From positions 10,992,001-11,056,000 of the forward strand of contig OY754469.1 of the NCBI GenBank assembly GCA_963575645.1: DNA of 64,000 nucleotides, given 5' to 3'. Below, piece after piece: positions 11,115 through 21,720 of the stretch. This DNA comes from Xanthostigma xanthostigma (Eukaryota > Arthropoda > Insecta > Raphidioptera > Raphidiidae). A model generated the notes under the pieces. That model searched no databases and was not told the origin of the DNA. It saw only the letters and a list, made by a program, of their open reading frames with translations. The position numbers and the translations under genes are program-made. Position 1 is the stretch's first letter, and each line of letters opens with the position of its first letter.

Positions 11115-11362
11115 AGACAAACATTAAAAGTGTGACATAATGTTATAGGTATACACAAGACTAAGTTTGGATTTCTTTTCTTTTTTTTTCTATAGTTTGG
11201 GTTTTTTTTTAATTTTTCCCATAAATAATAAATAGTAACGTTTATTTTATATTTATATTCTTTTCAACCTTGCAGCCGGTAAAAGGAACGCTGCTGACAA
11301 AATCTTTGTTTTTAATTTGTAAATAGAATGTAAATTTTTTGTTAATAAATTTTTATCTATCT
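11115..11362 (+). mobile_element. short retroposed fragment with 12-bp target duplication
   Basis: AATAATTACCTA occurs directly at 11103-11114 and again at 11363-11374, bracketing a 248-bp segment. The segment ends in TTAATAAATTTTTATCTATC, which looks like the 3' tail of a non-LTR element. The length and the direct repeats fit a 5'-truncated retrotransposon end, but no coding part remains to name the family. Confidence 0.5.
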
Positions 11363-11495
11363 AATAATTACCTATCAAAGTAAATTTGTTACTAAGGTAC
11401 TGAATTTTTATAAAATTAGCATAAGAGACGTTGTTCAGTTTCATAAACTAACTAGTTCAGTTAACGAAGACCCGAAATTGGCAAATAAATGCAAA

Positions 11496-12496
11496 AAATT
11501 GTGTAGTCTGGATTAATATTTTTTATAATAGAGTTGACCCCCAGCTATAACATACCAAAAGTCCCCAGCCAGGGGTCGCTTGCTTTAGGCGGGGTGGGGG
11601 GGATATGTCCCATATTTTAGTTTTTCCTAAATATTTCAAAAACTAAGCGTCGTAGGAAAAAAAAAACCTTAAAACGTAATGAAGCTTATTAAATTTCTTA
11701 CAAAATGATATATTAATTGTATATTTATGACAAATACAAAAGGAAATGCAAGAGATATAAATGTGATACAAACTGAACAACGTATTATTGCCTTAAAAAA
11801 TGAATGTTTATTATTCCGTTGAGCTATAATTATAGATGAAGATTCATCCTTACATTCAATCCAATATACCATTAGTTATCTTTTGGTTCATGTTGAAAAT
11901 TGAAATTAGGGATGTTACGGAGGTGGTTTTATCGGAACCGAAGTCGGAATCGGAGTTTTTAAATTTGGTTTTTCGGAGTCGGAACCGGAATCGGAGATGC
12001 TGGCAGAAGAAAGATGTGTTAAGGGTAGGCAATAAAATAATATTGTACAAACACTACAAACATTAAGCAGTCAGCCTCTTTAATTTCAATTAAAAAATAG
12101 TAAATATAAGTGTCACGAATAAAAATAATCACATTTTTATAACAGTTAGCAAATTAAATCAAATTAATTGACTCCAGAAGTAGCAAATTATATTTAATAA
12201 ACAATAGCTTTGCAACTTTTTTTTTGACATTTTCACCTCCCGTATCTCCCTTATTAATAAATCTAAAAAAAAAAAATTATACGGCATTTTGTAGAAAATT
12301 TAATCAGCTTTATTTTTTATAAAAGGTTCTCTTTTCTAAAGCGCATGGTTTTTTAGAGAATCACGAAGAACCAAAAATGGGACCTATTTGCTCCCCTCCC
12401 GCCCAAAGCAAGTGCCCCCCCGCTGGGGACTTTTAATATGTTATACCTGGGTATCACCCCTATCATTTGAAATAATAACCCAGACTACACAATTTA
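11496..12496. mobile_element. 1-kb element with ~220-bp imperfect terminal inverted repeats
   Basis: The left end (AAATTGTGTAGTCTGG at 11496, then TATAACATACCAAAAGTCCC and a G-rich GGCGGGGTGGGGGG patch) is mirrored at the right end (CCCCCGCTGGGGACTTTTAA, CCAGACTACACAATTT to 12496). Similarity continues inward for about 220 bp on each side with many differences, so the copy is old. The middle holds a (GGAACCGGAATCGGA)-like patch near 11930-12000. No transposase is readable. Confidence 0.7.
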
Positions 12497-13534
12497 TTGT
12501 TTTTATTTTTCCTTCATTGACTGGATTAAACCACCTCTGAGCATTGACCGAAGTTTCTTGGAACCGGTACGGTTCAAAGACCGCAATTCTTCAGAACTGC
12601 ACACAGATTCTTCTGCAAATTATTTTTTATAAAGGCACTCAAAAATTCTTAGAGAAGAAACTTTTGATAGTCAATGTTTGTACCAGACGAAATATTTGAC
12701 AAAATATAAAATTTTGTTCTAACGATGTGGAGCTCGTATTCAGCAACCTTTTTAATGTTCAAATAATAATTCAAGTGACCGTTGTATAATTCTCCTGTGT
12801 CTAGTTTTTTTTTTTACTGAATCACAAAAACTTGACGAGCTACCTCTGATAAATACACACGCACGATACGAAGGTTTTGTACGCACAAATATGTATACAA
12901 ACATTACAAACACACACACGTCATGTAAACATATTTGCCCTTTGTCGTCTACAGTCTACATTAACAAAGGGTGAACAGTGTATGTGACCTGCTGGCCATA
13001 GAAATTAACCTCATTTGCGTAATTTTTACATCCCTCCTTTGTATTATCTTCCCCGAAACAATTTGCGCCGACGGCAAAACAAATTCTTTTTCTGTCACCA
13101 ATAAACAGTGCTGTCATTGAAATTTTATAAAATAGATCATTTATAGTGTTTTTCTCCGTGCAATAAAAAAAACAACTTAAGACAGAGGCTTATTGCAAAA
13201 ATCGTAATCAATCAGATGAAAGCGGCGACTATAACATTTTTTAGAGTTTGCCGCACCAAAAACGTCCAAACTTCCAAAGAGAACTATTTTGTTCTCACTA
13301 GAACAAGAACGGTTAACCCAAGACTTAAAAAATCAAGATTACCTCAGGACCAAACACTCTAGATAACTATTATTATCTATTTTTCTTTCCTCTCTCTTTG
13401 TTATCAGAATCGCATATTAAATTGTATCAATAGTAGGTATACCCTATTGACATACATTTTTTAGATAGTTACATAATTACTAGATACTGATTTCTATTAT
13501 TATCTACACTGTGAACCAGTGATATTTAAAGTTA
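12497..13534. other. no gene recognised
   Basis: AT-rich; short CA-rich patches near 12900. No coding signal. Confidence 0.4.
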
Positions 13535-14030
13535 AAATATAGTTTTAAAAAAACTAAAAAACACGCTTTATATCGAACTAAAAAGTAAAAAATATTTTTT
13601 TTTAAATAAGCTTAAAACAATAATGAATAAAAAATACAAGTATTATTGTATTTTTTATTCATTATTGTTTTAAGCTTATTTTAAAAAAGTTATTTTTTAC
13701 TTTTTAGTTCGATATAAAGCGTGTTTTTTAGTTTTTTTTAAACTATATTTATTTTCCACTTTTTAATTCGAATTATTGTCAAAAATTTGCCGAAAAATAA
13801 ACAATTTTTATTTCGGCGTGGACGGGATTAGAACCCACGACCCGTGATTCCGAGAGTTGACGTCAGCGAAGACCCGTGCCTTAGACCGCACGGCTATCAA
13901 GTGTACTTACAGTGCTGGCATATTATACCACTATATAAACCACTTGCTGTAGTCCAAACGAGTTTACAAACATACATACATATATACATACATACAAACT
14001 TACAAGTGAAACTAATATAAAGCGTGTAAA
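13535..14030 (-). repeat. composite repeat, copy C (palindromic minisatellite + tRNA-like head)
   Basis: 13535-13750 is an almost perfect palindrome centred at about 13643. Its arms contain AAAAAACACGCTTTATATCG and its inverse, with the centre ATAATGAATAAAAAATACAA and its complement. It is followed by the CCGAAAAATAAACA hairpin, the tRNA-like head (13814-13898), and the shared flank CTATATAAACCACTTGCTG plus an ACATAC microsatellite. Order and sequence match copy A; only the palindrome centre is different. Confidence 0.75.
13814..13898 (-). repeat. tRNA-Leu-like sequence, copy C
   Basis: Same organisation as the heads at 2083 and 7117, with B box GTGGGTTCTAATCCC. The A-box region GTGCGGTCTAAGGC is shared with copy A. 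Confidence 0.6.
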
Positions 14031-15149
14031 AAAAAACTATTATGTCTGTCATAACATTCTAGCTCCTCAACTACAAATTTTGATATTTCTTTCCTGATGC
14101 TCTATCAATTTATCTGTCTGTCTAATGTTTTGTTATTGAACTCTATATTTAAGGGGTTCTCGTATAAATCGAAAAGTGTGTAAAAAATATTATTTTCCAA
14201 GATGTAAAATATAAGCTGTCTCTGATAGAGATATTTTTTTTTTGTTCTTAATTCAAAACGGCAACGATTCATACAATTCAATGGTAAAGTATATTATAGT
14301 TCCAGAAAACTTTTGGAAACTTGATCTAGAAACATGGAATTTATATGTAGGATGTATCTCGAACGTAGTACTATTGTGACTTTTTATTAATTCTAAAGAT
14401 GTTTACAGAATTACTGAATAATTTGAACAGTTTATATTTAATAAATCACTAGAAGTATAAACAGTAATAGGCTTTAAGGGCGAAATACATTTTCGTGATT
14501 TTAATTTAAAGGTGACGATAAGTAATAAATTACATGTAGGTAACTACGGAAAATTTCATTCGAAAAAATAAAAGAATGTAAGGTAATACTTACATTTATC
14601 ACAATTAAAGATCAACTACCAAGTCCATTTGCATTAATGGTATTTTGATAACAAAACGCATTAACCTTTTTATCGCACAACAATAATTATATAAATAATA
14701 AAATAAATTTGAAATTAATTATTTAATTGTTACTTTTAAATATAATTAATTGCGGAGTATAGGCACATAAATAGCTTTGGTTTATTTCAATTACTGAAAA
14801 TAAATTATTTTCAAAGCCCGATATTATATCGAAACAACAGTCTATTGTGTTTCATTCCTTTATTCAATTATATATTTATTTATTCACTCATTTGTTTTAT
14901 ATATTCATTCGTATTTACCAATTTCAGTGAAAAATTGTTAATTGTTTTTCATGAAAACCCTTTAATCTAATTTCCACACAGATCTCCCACATGTCCATTT
15001 TCCATCAGTTGCGATGTATAAAACTCCGGAGACATGAAATCGTACTACATACCTATATATTATGTTCCATCAACTCAGATATTATACACACGCGTGTAAA
15101 GATGATCGAAAAGTTTCAATCTATATGCCGCAGTCATTTGGACTTTTCT
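14031..15149. other. no gene recognised
   Basis: AT-rich spacer with only short random frames. Confidence 0.4.
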
Positions 15150-15153
15150 TTAA

Positions 15154-15972
15154 GGACGTAGTCCTATGTTCAGGCTCGTTTTCAACTGTTATTTTAGAAT
15201 GTACAATGTTTTCAATTTTGTTACATGTTTTTGCTGACATCGTAAATTAAGAAAAAAAATTTTTGTTTGCTTAATTTTTTGCCATTTTATAATTGTTTTT
15301 TTAACCTAAAGTAGACAACTTTAAGGGGAGGTAGATGGGTAGCGCGGGTGATAACGTCACTTGGAGTCAACTGGAGTATAAATATTAAATTGGTTATTGT
15401 TTCGTAGGCTTGTGGCTCTATCCCGTACTAGAAATAAAGATTTTTATTGATAAATAACAAAATGGCGGGTTTTAGAAAAAAAAACAACGAGAAAATCGTG
15501 ATTTTTTCGTTGAAAATCGGTTAAAAAAAATAGAAATAATTTTTATAATTAGGTGATTCTAGTACCGGACGGAGCTATTGTTGTGTAGAATACCCTGTGC
15601 AAAATGGAAAGCAATCGGTTGTATACAATTGTTTCAATCACCCGCGCCGCTTAGAAAAACGTAGTTTTGAGAAAAACGCGTTTAAAGTTTTAACAAAAGT
15701 TTTACAAAGAAATAAAAATGAATATTTACACTAATCAGCTATGCCTGGTGTATAGTAAACCTTCCGTTTCTTCAAAGGCTTCGTTTTCTGCTATTTTTTT
15801 TGCTCTACTCTGCGAGAGTATTGCTGCTCTCGATTATATGCTATAGCTCTGTAAATATTTAATATTTCGGTCTAAAATTTTTACAGTATTTTCTCAATAT
15901 ATTATACCTACTTACTAAAAATGTAAAAAAAATAAATTCGTTTTTTCAAAACCCGAACACCAGACTACGTCC
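15154..15972 (+). mobile_element. TTAA-flanked DNA element, copy 1
   Basis: The ends are GGACGTAGTCCTATGTTCAG and the inverse CCGAACACCAGACTACGTCC, bordered by TTAA at 15150-15153 and 15973-15976. At 819 bp there is no transposase frame. TTAA duplication is known for piggyBac and Sola3 superfamilies, but the terminal GGACGTAGTC does not match the piggyBac CCY start, so the superfamily stays open. A second copy in the opposite orientation lies at 17981-18856. Confidence 0.85.
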
Positions 15973-15976
15973 TTAA

Positions 15977-16604
15977 ATAAATCATATAGATAAATAAACA
16001 GGAAAAAGCTACCATGAAACACGTAAAGCTATGGAACATCGCCGTAAATAGGAAGATAGATGATTAACAGTATATTTAAGTTTTGTAAAAATTCTTAGCA
16101 CTCTGTGTCCACGGTGAACGCTCACGATTGGGGTGCCGTTATTTTTTTATTTTTCTGTCTGGTTTTTGTTTACAACTATACCAGTTTTAAATCTTTGATT
16201 AACGTCTGAATAGAATTTTATTTATACCAGTTTTAGTTCTGCCGTGTGTAGTGTAAAATACGAAATATACACACGCGGTAAGGACACATCATAAACAGCT
16301 TATACTACACGGATGCATGAAGGCATTCAGTTGATTTGATTAATGCAGATAATTGTTTTGATTGACTGCCCAAACGAACTTGATAAAAAGGTTACATTGC
16401 CATGAAATTAAATTTACACTTTGCGTCCGCCTGCGATTATTTGATTTTTATTCCCAGTTTAATCAACAACTTACTCCCAAACAACGCAGCCTATATCCTG
16501 GACACACATATCTGGGACCACATAGAAAGTGGCTTATGACGAATTTTTAACACGTTTATTGTAACTCGGTTTTAGTGATACAAGACAAGCGCAAACGGTA
16601 TAAT
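15977..16604. other. no gene recognised
   Basis: The open frame at 16362-16550 (62 codons) has no recognisable motif. Confidence 0.4.
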
Positions 16605-16606
16605 TA

Positions 16607-17132
16607 CAGTGTAACCTCTTTATAACGAATCTCAAGGGACCGAGCATTTTTTTCGTTATAAAGAGTTTTCGTTATATGGAGGGAAGAAAGAAAAATAACC
16701 AAATTTCACCTAATTAATTTATTCCATGTAGTCTGCTAACTTTGCTTGGCGTTTTTGCTATGCCAATATTTGTTTTGTATTTTATTAAGTATTATGCATG
16801 TCTTGACTCTTGGGATGTGGTGGAATCACCTTCATTAAACAATAGGAATGTGTCGATAAGTTTAGCGGCATCAAGTGCTTGTTGAATAGTTGATGATGGT
16901 TAAAAATCGTCCTCTTTATCATCTTCTTCATCTTCATTTTGTTGTATAAAAACAATTACACTGTTAAATACGCCTAAATATGAACATATTTCATCGTAAT
17001 AGAGAATGGTTGTTACGCTATAAAGAGGGTATTAATGTATGGGTTTTAAGGTAAACCAACCAAACTGTAAAGTTTTCTACGTTATAGGGAGTTTTTCGTT
17101 ATAACGAAGGACGTTATAAAGAGGTTACACTG
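16607..17132 (-). mobile_element. Tigger/pogo-type element remnant, TA target site
   Basis: The terminal inverted repeats are CAGTGTAACCTCTTTATAAC and GTTATAAAGAGGTTACACTG, each flanked by TA (16605-16606, 17133-17134). The subterminal repeats (TTCGTTATAAAGAG, CGTTATAACGAAGG) are typical of Tigger-like members of Tc1/mariner. It is 526 bp, so most of the transposase has been lost. A piece of its C-terminal end remains at about 16800-16990. Confidence 0.8.
16800..16990 (-). pseudogene. Tigger/pogo transposase C-terminal relic
   Basis: The minus strand translates to QQNEDEEDDKEDDF, a stop, then PSSTIQQALDAAKLIDTFLL and NEGDSTTSQES. An acidic stretch followed by an ALxxLxxF-type helix is the usual C-terminal tail of pogo/Tigger and jerky-like transposases. 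The DNA-binding and DDE regions are missing. Identification rests on the family pattern plus the surrounding TIRs. Confidence 0.6.
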
Positions 17133-17134
17133 TA

Positions 17135-17976
17135 TAGCCAACTGGGTTTTCAAGTCGTACCACCGGGGGCTCCCTGATTTGTAGGCATGTTTCGAAAGTT
17201 AAAAATTAAGCAAAATTTAATTATCAACGTAAATTTTAAATCTAAATAATCTTCAAAATCTGTGAGGCTTTCTCGGAAGTGATACTCTTTCAAGTTGATG
17301 CAGATTTAAAATAAATGAATTAAATTAAACCCTTCGTTTATGCGCGATATTCATACAGCAGTGCTGCTCCTTCTTATTGCAAAAAATGAAACACTGTTAT
17401 TCTAATAGATCGTATCATAGTTGAAAAAATTTTGTGCGCATGCCTCGGCGTCCGCCATATTTTTCGGGCACTTTTCATTTGGACAGGTTGAAAAGTGATT
17501 GATTTTGAAAAAAGGAAATTATAGTAATAAAATAAGAAATATTAATTATTTAAAGAAGAGATACAACACTGTAGAAAATTATTTCACTACTTTTGAAGAT
17601 ACTCGGAGCTTAAAATGTCATTGATATTGTTTTACCAAAAATGTGACGTAAACTCCTTTGCCTTATGACTGTAGACCGTTGATCAGATTAATTATTGGAG
17701 AAAGGATGGAAACGGGACCGCGGATTAGTATGATTGCTTTATATATAATGTGCCGGTGAGTTTTCAAAAATATTATCGTTTTTTTTTTTTTTTTAAACCG
17801 GACAAACATTTTAATACTCAACTGGCTATATTCAATACTAATAGGTATATATTTTTTGATTACTCTATGCGTACGTTTGCCGTAGTGCTTTAGTATATAA
17901 TTTTGATAGACCGCATGGAGTTAATGGTATAGGAAAAAGAAATAATCAATTTTCAGTTATCCATCACAGTTTTTTT
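17135..17976. other. no gene recognised
   Basis: Sequence between two transposons. A poly(T) run lies at 17779-17794 and there is no coding signal. Confidence 0.4.
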
Positions 17977-17980
17977 TTAA

Positions 17981-18856
17981 GGACGTAGTCTGGTGTTCGG
18001 GTTTTTTTAGTAAGTATAATATATTGAGAAAATACTGTAAAATTTTTAGACCGAAATTTTAAATATTTACAAAGCTATAGCATATAGTCGAGAGCAGCAA
18101 CGGTCTTACGGTAAGACTCTTACCTGCTCTTACCTCTCAATTGTTATCACGTTACCCTTATACTCTCGCAGAGTAGAGCAAACAAATTAGCAGAAAACGA
18201 TGCCTTTGAAGAAACGGAAGGTTTACTATACACCAGGCATAGCTGGTTAGTGTAAATATTCATTTTTATTTTTTTTGTCAGAAATCTGAAATTATAACTT
18301 TAAACGCGTTTTTCTCAAAACTACGTTTTTCTAAGCGGCGCGGGTGATTGAAACAATTGTATACAACCGATTGCTTTTAGTTTTTCACAGGGTATTCTAC
18401 ACAACAATAGCTCCGTCCGGTACTAGAATTACTTAATTATAAAAATTATTTCTATTTTTTTTAACCGATTTTCAACGAAAAAATCACGATTTTCTCGTTG
18501 TTTTTTTTTTTCTAAAACCCGCCATTTTGTTATTTATCAATAAAAATCTTTATTTCTAGTACGGGATAGAGCCACAAGCCTACGAAATAATAACCAATTT
18601 AATTTTTATAATTCAGTTGACTCCAAGTGACGTTATCACCCGCGCTATCCACCTACCTCCATTTAAAGTTGTCTACTTTAGGTTAAAAAAAACAATTATA
18701 AAATGGCGTAAAATTAAGCAAAAAAAAATGTTTTTTCTTAGTTTACGATGTCAGTAAAAACATGTAACAAAATTGGAAACATCGTACATTATTTTGATAT
18801 TAAAAAAAAATTCTGAAATAACGGTCGAAAACAAGCCTGAACATAGGACTACGTCC
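17981..18856 (-). mobile_element. TTAA-flanked DNA element, copy 2 (inverted relative to copy 1)
   Basis: The ends GGACGTAGTCTGGTGTTCGG and CATAGGACTACGTCC are bordered by TTAA at 17977-17980 and 18857-18860. It aligns along its full length with the reverse complement of 15154-15972. It has about 60 bp extra near 18095-18160 (GGTCTTACGGTAAGACTCTT...) next to the shared CTCTCGCAGAGTAGAGCAAA. Copy 1 may have lost this by deletion. Confidence 0.85.
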
Positions 18857-18860
18857 TTAA

Positions 18861-19362
18861 ATGAAAACATTCACTTTTATCGATTTGAAAAAAAAAATAA
18901 TAAGAAATACTTTTATGCGAATATAATAAATAAAGAGAGAAAACAAATTCATATTTGATTGTTTAATTTGATTGCTTTTTGTTCGTCAGAATTCGACGCT
19001 TCATTAAACACTGAAATGGTTTTCTTGACATTTAATTATATCTGATTGTGCGATTATTTAAATTACTTACATTATATAATATATTTTGAGCTTAGCGACG
19101 TAAACGGTGTCATGAATTTGTATTCCTTTGTTGCTGGCCGAACCAGAAGAAGCGACTGCGTCACTTTGAATAAATAACGAATAATAATTATAAACAATAA
19201 TTCAGACGACGCTACTTGAAGTAAAAATGTAGAAATTATAAATTGTCCGATGAAAATGGAATTTTTATTCATCTCGTGAAAATGTAAATGCGCTCTTTTT
19301 GTGCGCCGTCCTTTCCTATTTATGGTAACGAGTGGGGCGACGCTAACTAGGACTGTAATATA
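18861..19362. other. no gene recognised
   Basis: The minus frame crossing 19072-19506 runs into the end of the neighbouring mariner element and has no motif of its own. Confidence 0.4.
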
Positions 19363-20267
19363 ATGGGTGTTTTTTTTAGAGGTATACAACTTTAAAATGA
19401 AATAAAACACGTAAAAATAAGGTTGCTGGCCACGTTGTTGGCTTTGTTTAAAATATAATTTTATGCCATTTATGTTTAAATATGATTTCGGGCATATGGG
19501 CGCCACGGCTGGCTTGAATGAAGCGCAATCGGGAAGTCCAATTTTCGATCACTTTATCGAGCATCTGGGGCCGTATATCGCCAATAGCGCGGCGAATGTT
19601 GACTTCCAAGTGATCCAACGTCTGTGGTTTATCGGCGTAGACTAGTGACTTCACGTATCCCCAAAGAAAGTAATCCATAGGCGTGAGATCAAAATTTTGC
19701 GTTGAAAAAGAGGATCAAGCTGAATATTGTTTTCGGCCCATTCACCGAACGACGGCGCGCATAATGGTCACGCGGCTTTAACTCTTGCACAAGCTGGATC
19801 TTGTAAGCTTGTAAGCCAAGATCTTTTCGCAAAATCTTCCACAACGTGGATGGGCACAGTCCCAATTGCTGTGCACGACGGCGTATCGACTCATTCGGGT
19901 CCTCCTCAACACTACGCACCACAGCAGCAATGGCATGTTCTGTGCGCACTGTATGGCGTCTTTGTGGATGCGTATTATCAACTAGAGTATGCGTAGTTCG
20001 AAAACGATCCATGGTTTTCCGAATAACTTGCTCGGATGGACGATTATGTCGACCGTAAAATGGACGTAGCGCACGGTTAGTTTGGCAAACTGAACCATAA
20101 TTTTCAAAATAAATTTGCACAATTTGCAAGCGTTGTACTGATGTAAGTCTATTCATGGTGAAATGGCAAAACATACTGACCACAAATCATCTGTCAACTG
20201 TCAAATTAACTGTCACTTGAAACGGTGTTGCCAATTTCAAAACCAAACCTCCAAAAAAAACACCCTT
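19363..20267 (-). mobile_element. mariner-family transposon with internal deletion
   Basis: The terminal inverted repeats are ATGGGTGTTTTTTTTAGAGG and, at the other end, CCTCCAAAAAAAACACCCTT. TA lies on each side (19361-19362, 20268-20269). The 905 bp carry a transposase reading frame on the minus strand that has lost its catalytic middle. Full mariner elements are about 1.3 kb, which fits the missing part. Confidence 0.85.
19450..20156 (-). pseudogene. mariner transposase, DDE core deleted
   Basis: A mariner transposase binds the terminal repeats and cuts and joins DNA through a DDD/E catalytic triad. Here the start MNRLTSVQRLQIVQIYFEN lies at 20156. It is followed by the paired helix-turn-helix region: RPSEQVIRKTMDRF, then SIRRRAQQLGLCPSTLWKIL and KIQLVQELKPRDH. 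After RRRS, near 19735, the frame breaks. What follows in another frame is the C-terminal end, DLTPMDYFLWGYVKSLVYAD ... IENWTSRLRFIQASRGAH (to about 19460). The first two catalytic aspartates and the region between are gone; the D in PMDYF would be the third. The protein cannot be active. Confidence 0.85.
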
Positions 20268-20349
20268 TATATATCTATGTATATGCACGATTCGGAAATA
20301 TATTGTACTGAACAGAATATCTGCGTGTGTGTGTTTGTAGAAGTTTTAG

Positions 20350-20514
20350 GTTCGTTCCAAGCAGCCGCGAACGGTAATAAAAACGTACACAGTCTTGTCA
20401 CTGCGCAAGACTAATTTGCGCACTAGCTCAAAAATCGATACTGCGCAAGACAGTCTTGCGCAGTAACAAGACTGTGTACGGTTTTATTACCGTTCGCGGC
20501 TGCTTGGAACGAAC
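20350..20514. mobile_element. 165-bp palindromic MITE
   Basis: The ends GTTCGTTCCAAGCAGCCGCG and CGCGGCTGCTTGGAACGAAC are perfect inverses. Pairing continues inward through AACGGTAATAAAA and ACAGTCTTGT to a small centre near 20432. Arms are about 70 bp with very few differences, and the element is GC-richer than its surroundings. No clear target duplication. Confidence 0.8.
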
Positions 20515-20631
20515 TTTTGTATATTTAGCTAAAGAACTATACTCTGTGAATTGACGTCATGGATAATTTTGAAGTTTTGGCGTGGCCTACTGAGTTCGTT
20601 TATGCAGCGTAGCGCATCTATGCACAATAGA

Positions 20632-21209
20632 CAGTATGTAAACGCGTAAGGTGCACATAGGGAAATTGGCATTGGGAAAAAATACTTGGATCAGAGTTAG
20701 CCATGACTGCATTGATTGTTATTTCTATTGAATTATCGTGATAATCTTGAGGATTTCTAGTTTATTTTGATTTATTTTTATTTTACTTGGCTTTTTAAAT
20801 AATAAAAAGCTCTTATAAATCATCATTTTAATTTTTTTTTACAAAAATAAAACAAAAAAAAAACAACTCCATCTCTTTGGAAACATTTCATTCAAAAATT
20901 GTCTGACTGGAATGACGTATGCGCGTTGGTAAAGCAGTGACCCAAATGTCTTTAGGTTCAACACGAATAGGCGGAGATATTTGATCTCGCACCATATTTA
21001 AGTATTTTTGGGAATTTAATGTCCCATTAATAAAAAAAGTTCGATTATGTTGTAATCATTTGAATATTTTCTTCGGTAGTTATACACATTCATTTTGCAA
21101 AAGAATATTATCTGTCAAATTGAAAAACAAGATTTCAAGGCTAACTCTGATCCAGTCATTTTTTCCCAATGTTAATTTCCCTATGTGCACCTTACGTGTT
21201 TACATACTG
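20632..21209 (-). mobile_element. 578-bp element with 71-bp TIRs and a transposase-core relic
   Basis: TIRs lie at 20632-20702 and 21139-21209, starting CAGTATGTAAACGCGTAAGG and ending the same way in reverse, with about five differences. The interior holds a relic of a mariner-like catalytic domain on the minus strand. TA follows the right end; the left flank has GA, so the target site is not proven. Confidence 0.75.
20865..21055 (-). pseudogene. mariner-like transposase catalytic-domain relic
   Basis: The minus strand reads FFINGTLNSQKYLNMVRDQI (near 21040-20980) and then, after a frameshift, YVIPVRQFLNEMFPKRWS (near 20925-20870). These match the order seen between the first and second catalytic aspartates and just after the QQDGAPPH segment of mariner transposases. 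That segment itself is not readable. Its TIRs differ from those of the neighbour at 19363, so it is a separate family. Confidence 0.65.
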
Positions 21210-21542
21210 TATAACAAAACATCTGTCACGATAGAACGCTCCTGTCACATTGTGACAATCCAATATATTTGAATGTTAACCCGAGGTGTTTTTTATGCAG
21301 TATCGTGGGCTGTTGATTCATTGATACACCTTTAAACGAAGAATAATATTGACAGACGACAGTACTTGTGATCGGCGAGATTGGTTAGATAAATTTGCGT
21401 AGTTTTATGTAAAAATGAATCTTAAATGTGCAGGATTCGTTAAATTATCACCTCGTTTACATTTAATAATTACGACATTGACCTGCAGCTCGAACATCCA
21501 GATGGCAGTGACACTCCTAGTTGTGACTTAATATTACACACT

Positions 21543-21720
21543 TAATGAAATAATCAGTTGATAAAGCAATTCCAAATTTTAATATTTCTTTTGTAACAAT
21601 TCAGAGCTTTCGGGAATATGTCCCATCATCAGAATCTACAATAATTTATAAAAAGGCGCTCAATTGTTACAAAAGAAATATTAAAATTTGGAATTGTTTT
21701 ATCAACTGATTATTTCATTA
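21543..21720 (-). mobile_element. foldback with hammerhead-like core in the loop
   Basis: 59-bp arms (21543-21601 and 21662-21720, one mismatch) surround a 60-bp loop. On the minus strand the loop reads CTGATGA (21632-21626), a hairpin GGGA-CATAT-TCCC, then GAAA (21611-21608). This is the core layout of a hammerhead ribozyme with one extra T before stem II. Confidence 0.65.

Noticed and set aside
19727-20058. Plus-strand frames inside the mariner element
   Set aside because: They are antisense to the recognised transposase frame on the minus strand.
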